Source: Lepisosteus oculatus
Taxonomy: Eukaryota; Chordata; Actinopteri; Semionotiformes; Lepisosteidae
DNA length: 64,000 bases
Assembly: GCF_040954835.1 (NCBI RefSeq)
Contig: NC_090704.1
Location: 36,398,979 to 36,462,978, forward strand
Direction: 5' to 3'
The number at the start of each line of letters is the position of its first letter. Position 1 is the first letter of the stretch. A program made the position numbers and the translations under genes. Below the pieces are notes generated by a model. That model did not search any database. It worked only from the letters and a program-made list of their open reading frames with translations, and had not been told where the DNA came from. Below, piece after piece: positions 55,334 through 64,000 of the stretch.

Positions 55334-58300
55334 TTAAAAAAGGAAAACTTTAGACTTGCTTTCAACACAGCTATACACTGCACCTCCATCAGTATTGTGC
55401 TGAATTCTTTTGAAGATCTTATACAGCAAGAAACTGGCAGATGTTGCAAGTGAGGATACAGTCAGGATCAGCGGCCATCTTGTGCGGTCTGGTTTTGGTA
55501 CTGCGGTAAATTCCAGTCTTTCTTTTGAATCTCCAGAACCTGGCAATACTGTTTCAGAAAAATACAATAAAACCAAAACAATTTTCAGTTACAGTATCTT
55601 AACATGAGAATAGCTGTGTCTTCTTTATTGTTAAACATAAAATAATCTTCCCAACAGTAGTTTCTGTAAAGACTGCGAGGAGTCATAGCAATACTGTAAT
55701 TCTCTAGCATTATGAATAACTAGTATTATGCAATACAAAAATGTTCAGTTACCCCATACACTTGATAGTAAAACATTTGTTCCCAAGTGAAAAAAATGAC
55801 AGGAAATGTCAATTTGTTCTGTATAAAACTCCATATATTTATTTTTGCTCTATTGAGCAAATCAGATATCTTAACAAAATAGATTTTACAGAGCTTAATA
55901 ATAATTCTGTCAGTTATATTTTCACCACATGCATTCATTTTTAGATCCCTTTATGAGTTCATAGCTAGTTGTTCATCATTAACACCATGATAAGGTTCAG
56001 GAGGAGTATTGTCTTTGATGACTCTGCATAGCATTTATGGAGAACAATTTCAATAATGCTTACAAAATTACAGATCAGATCAGGTTCTCACATGATTGTG
56101 TTAAAAGCAGAAATGCCTCATCTCTGCAATGTGATTCTGGCTAGTGAGAAATTGCAAATCAGAAAAAGTCAGAAGTAACTATTACTAACTCAACTGTTTA
56201 TAGCAATATACATAACACTGGCTTGCATCTCTGTTTGTAAGTGACTATGCTGTTTGTTATCTGTTTTGAAATCTACTTTTAAAAATCCTTAACTTTCAAG
56301 GTCTGTTTTTGCTATGGATAAATAAAGAACAAGATCAACTATGCACCACACTTACAGTATGTAACATCTTATGCTGGTTACTGCAGTTGTATACCATTGC
56401 GTTTCTGTAGTTAAATTCAGAATTTTAGCAGCTTTGGGTATAATTTTTACTATTTAAATGTTTTGATCTCTGTATATCACATTGGTAAGGATGGGGGAGC
56501 TCACCAGAAGTTAATACAGCTGTTCCTTCAGTCACTCCTTGTTTTATCACAGAGCAGGTGTAATTGTGGATAAGCTCCCTGCTGATAGTCAAGGTGTTGT
56601 TCAGGAAGTAGCGGCCGTCAGAGGCCTGTGTGACTTGAAGGTCTGATCCTTCAGTCACAACAGTGCCCCTCTCATCAGACCACTGGATCTGCCCCTTGGG
56701 GTAACCTCCTTCAGAGATACAGGACACAGAGCTAATAGCGACCCCGCTATCAGCCCAAGGGTGTACTATTACAGGTGTGCTGTAGGGAGCTGCCATGAAA
56801 AATGAAATGGAGTAGAATTAGCTGTCACCTTAGTGAAATCCTCATTGTCTTCGTATCTGTAGCAACCTTAAACTAGCAGGCATTCCCAAATACTTTGATC
56901 CACAGAACAGAACATATTCAGAATGGAGAAATAAAACGAATGTTTTATGACGGTCAAATTTATCCTTCCTTTGTGTTGAATTGTGGAACTGATTTTTTTT
57001 GCTGAAATCTTTCCAAATGAAACAGTAATGCATTGACACTCAAAGGCTTGCAGTCATGCAGGCAGGAGTGTCAGTTTTAACCTGTCACACCAGTATGGTT
57101 TCTTTTCCTAATTTAAAGGACAAGTTCTAACTTTTCTTGACATACATTTTGCATCTACATCATATTAAAATAATTCATCATACTGTATGCAACTATTTCC
57201 TCAGAACATCTCTCCACAAATGTAGAAAAAACGTTTTCAATGGCCTGAATCCAGGGTTTCCTGTTAATTCTTAATATTTCAGGGTAACTAGTGTGGTAAA
57301 TGAAATGATAACCATATTTACCTTGGAGTTTTAATTTCACAATTGTATTATCATAACCCCCATCTGTTACTACCATACATTTATAATTGCCCTCGTCCTG
57401 GGATTTTGCTCTTTTTATCAGTAGGGATACATCCTTCCTCTTGCTATCCCAGGGCTGGTGGAATAATCGGACACGACTATCCATTTCCACAACGTACGAC
57501 TGTGTAATGTTTAAAATCATCAGGGCCTCACGCATCCACAGCAGTTTTGTGACAACAATGTCATCTCTCACACTTTTTAGAGTGCAGTTAATTACAGTGT
57601 CATCATTGTATTCTCCAGTAGAATCAGCACAGATGAGCTCCAATAACTCTAAAATTCAGGAAACAAAAAAAGGAATATGATTTTATGCAAACAGCCATAC
57701 AGATGCTTGGATTTTTAAGGTAAAAAAGTTTTATTATATTTAAAACAAACACCTACAGTACACTTGTCTCAGGTACCTATACTGTAGATATCCTTTTTTC
57801 TTAATAACACCTCTATTGCAAGGATTCTATATTAATTATATTTTTGAGATGAAAGGTTATATCACAGGCTCTTACGGGGCTTAGCATTAATTGAAACACA
57901 GATATTTAATATTTACAGTAATTGTAAGTAGTAATTTGTTATTTTACTATAAAGCATTTTTGCTTTGATTAATATTATTCAATGAACAGATCCAAAATGA
58001 CAGAAATCCCTTTCTCTGTGGTTTTATCATTTTTAGCTGTCAAAACACTGGTCCCCATTACATGTAGACCTACAATAGGTTTTTGTGAGATGAAGGCTGC
58101 TAAACAAAATGTTCTGAAAATGCAGGAGGACACATATTAACATAATATACTGCATACATATTAATATAAATAATAATATTTAATATTGTTCTGAATGCCA
58201 TGCAGGTGATACCTATACAAGTCTACTCAACTTTAACCAAACCTGCATAAATTCTGCAGAATCTGCTGATGTCTTACAGATATACAGTAAGCCTATATAC

Positions 58301-59019
58301 AGCACACATATTTGAAATAGCTCAAGCTGATATGTCCTCAGTTGTAATCACCAGGACAGGACACCGGACAGTCATAGGACACACATTCCAATGCTGGGGA
58401 CAATTAAGAGAGTTAATTAAGCATGCATTTAGCAATGTGGGAGAAATGTGGTCACAGGAGGAGTATGCAAATTGGTAAAAGAAACAGATGGATAATAACT
58501 CAGAAAGTAATGCTGAAACAAATTAGAAAATAAAATATTTTTACTGGAAGCTCTGTTTCAAGACAGCTCATCTTGGTTTTATGGTTTTGGTTTCATAACA
58601 AACTGTTCTAGTATATGGTATGTTCTAAGGGTTCTACTGTGTGTCCAAGCTCTGATGTACAGTACCAACTTTAGAACCTTACTGTTACTTCCATAGCCTG
58701 GATTTATGATACACTGACAAGGTCAACTATTCATTGAAAGATGCCACAATCGATTATAAACATTTGCCAATAAATACATAGAAATAATTTTATTCAAAAA
58801 GATGCTCATAAAATCAAATATTCAAATATTGAACTAATACTTCAGCAATAACAGTGAGACATACTGTACAGACCATTGTTCTTACTCAGAGACAGGACAG
58901 AATTAGAATATTGTACTGGAACACTCACTTCCTGAAGAGGATGATTGGGGTAATACACACAAAAACAGGGAAGCAAAGAAGAAAAAAGACTTCATCTTGT
59001 CAGCAGATTCAGTCATCAT
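55334..59019 (-). CDS. B7/butyrophilin-like Ig-superfamily membrane protein; 4 coding exons, complete
   Basis: A probable immune co-signalling ligand or receptor at the cell surface. Exons (minus strand): 59019-58929, 57648-57322, 56789-56505, 55548-55334 (TAA at 55336-55334). All junctions are GT/AG and phase 1, as usual for Ig-domain exons, and give 305 codons, a normal B7 length. The signal peptide contains MKSFFFFASLFLCVLP. Two ATGs open the frame and a third starts at MKSF; any could be used. Residues 32-139 are a V domain (Cys52, Trp68, DEGNYKC ending at Cys121). Residues 141-234 are a C-type domain (Cys163 in SCISEGGYPKG, Trp176, Cys218), opening with the B7/BTN-style APYS. A helix at about 259-277 is followed by a 28-residue tail. 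AVYSCV in the tail resembles an ITIM but has Ala at the -2 position. There is no B30.2 domain. A splice-acceptor-like TATTCTTTCAG just before the first ATG suggests an upstream non-coding exon. Which B7 member it matches is undecided. Confidence 0.85.
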
Positions 59020-59179
59020 CTTTCCTGTTCTGAAAGAATAAATACAGAAATAAAACAATATACACTTATAAACCAGGTGGAAATTCCTTACATACATTCC
59101 TGTTTTTTAACCTCTAAAATTAGAAGGTAAGCCAAATTTCCAGAGTTCATTAGGTTTGATAAAATAATAACTCAGGGTC

Positions 59180-59475
59180 ACAAAGTGCTGCGATAGTTAG
59201 AACTTATGCCTGACAGCTCTTGGTTACTGAGTTTCGAAATGGCCTTGCCTCTGTATGATGTTTACATGCTCTACACTGCAAAATGCAGTACATGCTTTCT
59301 AGCTTTATTAGTCCTTTAGATTGCCCCATTGGAGACTATGCCCTATGACTGGCCAGTGTACTGTACAGGATGTACTGTATCCTGCTTTGCTCTCATCTTC
59401 TGCTGGGTTAGATTGTGACTATGGCTTACTGTGACCCTGTAATGGATTAAGTGGTTATTGAAAACAGATGGATAA
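59180..59475 (+). repeat. Old tRNA-derived SINE copy (plus orientation)
   Basis: Badly diverged. The order of landmarks survives: CTGACAGCTCTTGGTTACTG in the head region, TGCCCCATTGGAGACTATGC in the middle, and CCTGTAATGGATTAAGTGGT at the tail ending in ACAGATGGAT. Confidence 0.5.
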
Positions 59476-61675
59476 TAACTCAGAAACTAATAATCAGAAA
59501 ATGAAACGTGCCTAATGGAAGCTTTTTTTCTTAACAAGACAGGTCAAGCAGGTTTTGAGTATGTGCTCTATTAAGATGTGCTCTAGTAAGATCTTAAGAT
59601 AAGATACCGGCTGGATAAACAAAAAGTGTTGAGACAGTTTAGAGACTCCAATTAAACTAGCCAGCACATCTTTGTGAGGCTGGATAATTTCCCCCCAAAA
59701 CCCAGCAATTTCCACAGTGATGGCAGCACAAATTCCACACTGAAGGCAGCCCCATCCAGAAGCACAATCAGGATCACTCTCCCATGCTGAAGAGGCGGTG
59801 TTATGGGACATTTTCAAGTGGAATTAATGTGGACAGGCTTTCACTATCTGCAAGATTCTTGAAATCCTTCCAGGGAAAATCCAGTCAAACTACAATATTA
59901 CATTTGATGTTGCAAATTCTAGAACCAAAATAGTTAACGATATGTGATGTTTGAGTCCCAGTGCTAGGTGTAGCTTGCCCTCTCTTAGCTATGATTACAA
60001 ATGTCATTTCAGTCATAGTCTCTTAAAACTGTTTTCCGTAGTCAACAATTTCAGAAACAATCTGTTTCAGGTAAACAAAAGAAGTCCTGTTCTGTCCTGT
60101 CAGTCCTCAGCTAATGCATAATTAAGTTAAAATTGATTATTAATTAATTACACAGAATTTAATCTTCAACAAACTATGATTATAATAAACATTCTTAGTT
60201 TTTTCAATGACCCAAATGTTTAAACTCCAGACATATCTAAGGATACATGGTAGCCTAATAATTTATTTAGTAACTTTTACAAAAACAACCTTGTTATTAT
60301 CGCTTAAAAGCACTTAATGGTTATAAACCTAAGTTGACTTATTCAGAAGAACTAAATTTGGTCCTCTCTATACATAAGGGAAAGACATAAGGGAAAGACA
60401 AGTCCAGGACCACATCTTAAAAAAGTGTGTACTACATTTTTGGACTACATACAATATTAATATTATTTGCATTTTCACACTAGTGTCCACTTTTTTTATT
60501 TACCTGGACTATGACCAACGTAAAGGATCATTGCAATAGACTGAAATGTTCATCCTGTTTATTTTAGATTTAATTTCCAATGTGTGTCCATGACAGCATC
60601 ATTACAATTGCCAGTCTTTTTTCTCAGGTCAGTTTCCTAGCATTTGTGTATATCTGATAACTAAATAAACTCAGATTTTGTACAGTGAGTGCCAAGAAAC
60701 AAAAATCAACAATTCAGATTTAATATCTTTGCAAATACAATTTACATACTAAATAAGACTCTTTATAAATATTAGAGTTCAAATTGAAAGTTTGGAAGTA
60801 GTTCCCAGCAATCCCCAGCTGTTTAGGGGTAAACATGCTTTATAACCATGATTTCCCAGCATTAATCACACTAACAAGCCTCCATTATGCAAGTGCCACC
60901 ACCAACACAGCAATCCGCTGTTTTTTTTAAGGTGTTCTAACTTGGTTCATATAGCCAGGCAATGTTTCCTCATACCAAGACAATAAATTAATAAATAAGA
61001 AGTGCTCTTTCTTTATCCATCATGATCTTTAGCAAACATGCTATTGAGGCTTTATGGTATCTTCTAAATTAGGCTAGTTGCAATGAACCTTAGCATACAG
61101 TACTTCAGTTAAGTATTGTAACAGAAGAGACTTCACAAGCTAGAGTGTATTTGAGCCAGATTTATTGCCCTATGTGATGAAAGGAGATGGTGCACAGTAT
61201 AAAACATTATAAAACATAAACTGTTTTGGAAAAGACAGAAAGTGGTGGCAAGAAATTCAATTTCGCAGTACAAAGTCTACATTACTCGACAGAGCCTAAT
61301 AAAGTACTTTAACCCAAGATAACGGCCTGTAAAACAGTGAAATATATTATATAATACCCAGTTGGCATTCCCCATGCACAGGTGTTTTCCCAGGAATGTA
61401 TTGGAACATCTATCTCTATGTGCTTAATTCAGTGTATTGTCCATTGTTACATATACCAAATACTGAATCGATAGCTGTTCTTCACAGGTACTGGAAAGAA
61501 GGGCAGGGATGAAGAGAAATATTGAATTGAATGTCTCAAAATATTTATTGTTAGAATCCTATATCTACATCTTATAAGTAAATTGATCATTTAAGTAGTG
61601 GAAGAATGATTGTGCTCAAAAGTAGCTTATACAAACGTACTAAGTAAATTACACTCCCGTTCTGTTATTGAAAGC

Positions 61676-61975
61676 TGGTTATTCCTAGTGAGGGTTGTGG
61701 CAGAGCCTATCCAGAAATCATAAGATACAAAGAGGAATGTCACCCTGGACACCCTGGACAGGACACCAGTTCATCACAGGATACAGTACATACAGGAGCA
61801 ATTTAGAGACACCAATAAACTAAGCCAGCAAGTGCTTGGGAGACGGGAAGAAATTGAAACACACAGGAAAAATCCACAATTTCTCAAGGTGAACGTGCAT
61901 ACTCCACACAGAAGGTATGTCCACACAGTATGGACCCCTCAGCCCTAATTCCCACACCACTGTGCGGCCCAACAA
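61676..61975 (-). repeat. Old tRNA-derived SINE copy (minus orientation)
   Basis: Landmarks are GCAGAGCCTATCCAGAAATC, CCTGGACAGGACACCAGTTC, AGCAATTTAGAGACACCAAT and ATACTCCACACAGAAGG, ending in a CACCACTGTGCGGCC head on the minus strand. It differs from the younger copies in the AATTTAGAGACACCAAT stretch and may be a subfamily. Confidence 0.6.
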
Positions 61976-63455
61976 CACTGTAAAAGTGAAAATAAAAGGC
62001 AGCAATTTAAGTATTTACAAGGCTCAGGTGTCTTCAGTACTGTTACAACTCTCTTGACATCTATTCTTTCACACATGCTCTTGAAAATGAAAGAATATAT
62101 AATCGAATTAACAAGAAAGCTTAAGCTTAAATGTAAAAATTAAATTCCCTGGTTTCATTTTAGAGGCTTCACAATGAAAGGTTGGGTGATTGTTAGTTTG
62201 TATCAGATATTGTATATTTTTGCATATGTATATTTAATGCCTTATTATTCATTTAAATGTCTGCAACAATCTTCAGTTGTATTTATTCATTATTTATATC
62301 AGTTTTAATAATAGATTATAAAAAAATATTTTTATGGGTACTTAGTAAGTCTACTTTTAGTTCTCCAAAACAGTCTACAATAAATTATTTGATCATTTTA
62401 CTCCCCTGCATCAGAAATCAATGATAACAGTTAGCAGGAGTCGTTGGAGTTATGTAGAATACAATTTTAATGAACTGCTACTAGAATTTAATATAGTTCT
62501 GAAAACCTACTGTACGTATCTGTAGGATCATAATTAGAAAATAATTACAATGGTTTTTGATGTCAAAATTGTCATAAATTGTATTTTGGAGATATCATAA
62601 CATATTGGTATTCCAAAGCTAAAGTACAGAAGCACAGTTAAAGAGGAAACTTTGGGGATCTAGGAATTTTCATCATCATCAACAACAATAACAACCATTC
62701 ACCAGGGGGTTCCAGTACTGTATATTGAACCAAAAGGCATTAGTTCTAAACTTTATAAGTGGAAAGCTACATCATGAAATTAAAATTGTGCTCATTTTGT
62801 GCCAGACATTTGAGGCCATTAGTATTTATTTTGATGCATTATTAATTAGTGGAGATTACATGCTTCATTTACGGTAACAAAGTCTATTAAATATTTCATT
62901 TGCAATAAAAGAAATTCTAAGGCACATGTTAAAATAATTAAAGTAGCACATGATTGTATTAGCCTCATTTCTTTAACTCCATTTAACCTTTGTGCTGTGG
63001 AAAGGGGATTTGTTCTGCACACCGTTTTATACACTGTTAATTACAGTCTAAGTTAATTGAATACTGGTATTTGCGCTCACTTGGTAAGACTTAGAGAAAT
63101 TGCCTACTTACCACAGTACGTCCAGAAATTTATGAGTGAAACAAAACAGCTTTTTTTACACAGAAAAACAAAGAAATCTACGTCTGTTTAGTCCATTCCG
63201 TGCTCATAGTGTTTTGTTGTAGTGTAGCGACTTTCACTACGGTACTGTAAATAAAGAAGTTTCACTTTGACTCAACAAATGCCACAGGCGAAACAGACGT
63301 CAATTAAATGAGATCCAAAGCACTACAGTGGCCGAATTGGTCGGCTTTTGTTGGACTGGGAAATTCCAGGCGTCGCCCAAATGGCATACCAAATTAATCA
63401 AATAAGGTTATAATAATAAAAATAATAAGGTTAATATAATTAAAATTCAACCGCC

Positions 63456-63485
63456 CAACACACACATCCACACACACACACACAA
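63456..63485 (+). repeat. (CA)n microsatellite
   Basis: An interrupted CA dinucleotide repeat of about 30 bases. Confidence 0.8.
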
Positions 63486-64000
63486 GCAAAACTGATTTTT
63501 TATTTGTCTGTTCCGTACTGTATTACTTCGTGCTGAACGAGTTGACGGGTAACTGGGCATTGATTAAACATGCTGCAGGCTACATTTGCACCATGAATGA
63601 AAACTCTCACAGACTTCCTCAGTTCATGCTACTGTAGATCATACACAAATGTTTGGTTTATTTTTTAGTCTCAGCAACATACAGTATGTACAGAAGCCAT
63701 TGTACTGTATTTCTGTGCACCCAGCGGATTGCTGTGTAATTTTCTATTTGATTGAGCAGCGTACAGTAGGTGTAACAGAATAACCGGACGAAATGTGCGG
63801 TACATTGAAATGAGATAATATTTAAATACCGATTTAGATCAGTCGTTGTAGAAAGAGGAAACAACGAGACTGCCTCTTTCCTTTTTCTCTTCACATTTTT
63901 TTCTTTTTCGGTCCGTACTGCACCTAACCCTGGCCGCCCAGGAGGTCTAAATGGATCTGCATTCATTAATTTGTCGAGTTTATGTGCTTTACTCGACACT

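Larger units (their letters stand above)
59020..64000. other. Region upstream of the B7-like gene
   Basis: It should contain the promoter and possibly a 5' non-coding exon of the B7-like gene, but neither can be fixed by eye. It contains two old SINE copies (about 59.2-59.5 and 61.7-62.0 kb), a CA repeat near 63.46 kb, and an inverted-repeat pair at 63180/63300. An open frame runs off the right edge (see findings). Confidence 0.5.

Overview
The window is nuclear DNA from a vertebrate, almost certainly a ray-finned fish. It is AT-rich with long introns. The genes have GT/AG-spliced exons, and the repeats include a 5S-rRNA-derived SINE, a tRNA-derived SINE present in about ten copies, and short inverted-repeat DNA transposons. 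The exact lineage (a non-teleost such as a gar or bowfin, or a basal teleost) cannot be fixed from this sequence alone. There are no prokaryotic features.

Layout. (1) 1-6065, plus strand: the 3' half of a sarcomeric (fast-skeletal-type) myosin heavy chain gene. It has 17 exons encoding the last ~867 residues of the coiled-coil rod, then a short 3' UTR with AATAAA. (2) 6066-11360: intergenic, with a SINE 3' half, a strong hairpin and one weakly coding-like stretch. (3) 11554-37832, minus strand: a complete 12-exon gene for mitochondrial NADPH:adrenodoxin (ferredoxin) oxidoreductase, FDXR. Its exons join in frame to 491 codons. MYH and FDXR converge tail to tail. The FDXR introns hold a possible solo LTR, several small DNA transposons and SINEs. 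(4) 42435-50617, minus strand: a small immunoglobulin-superfamily gene (signal peptide, one V domain, one transmembrane helix) resembling CD7. Its final cytoplasmic exon was not found. (5) 55334-59019, minus strand: a complete-looking 4-exon B7/butyrophilin-like gene (signal peptide, V domain, C domain, transmembrane segment, short tail; 305 codons). (6) 59020-64000: upstream region of the B7-like gene with old SINE copies and no convincing gene.

How the genes relate. MYH encodes a muscle thick-filament motor and FDXR a mitochondrial electron-transfer flavoenzyme; they are linked only by position. The two Ig-superfamily genes are on the same strand, 4.7 kb apart, and both have immune cell-surface receptor/ligand architecture. 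They are the least predictable genes here and the best candidates for lineage-specific biology.

All exon boundaries were read by eye from splice signals, reading frame and family knowledge. No alignment or database search was run.
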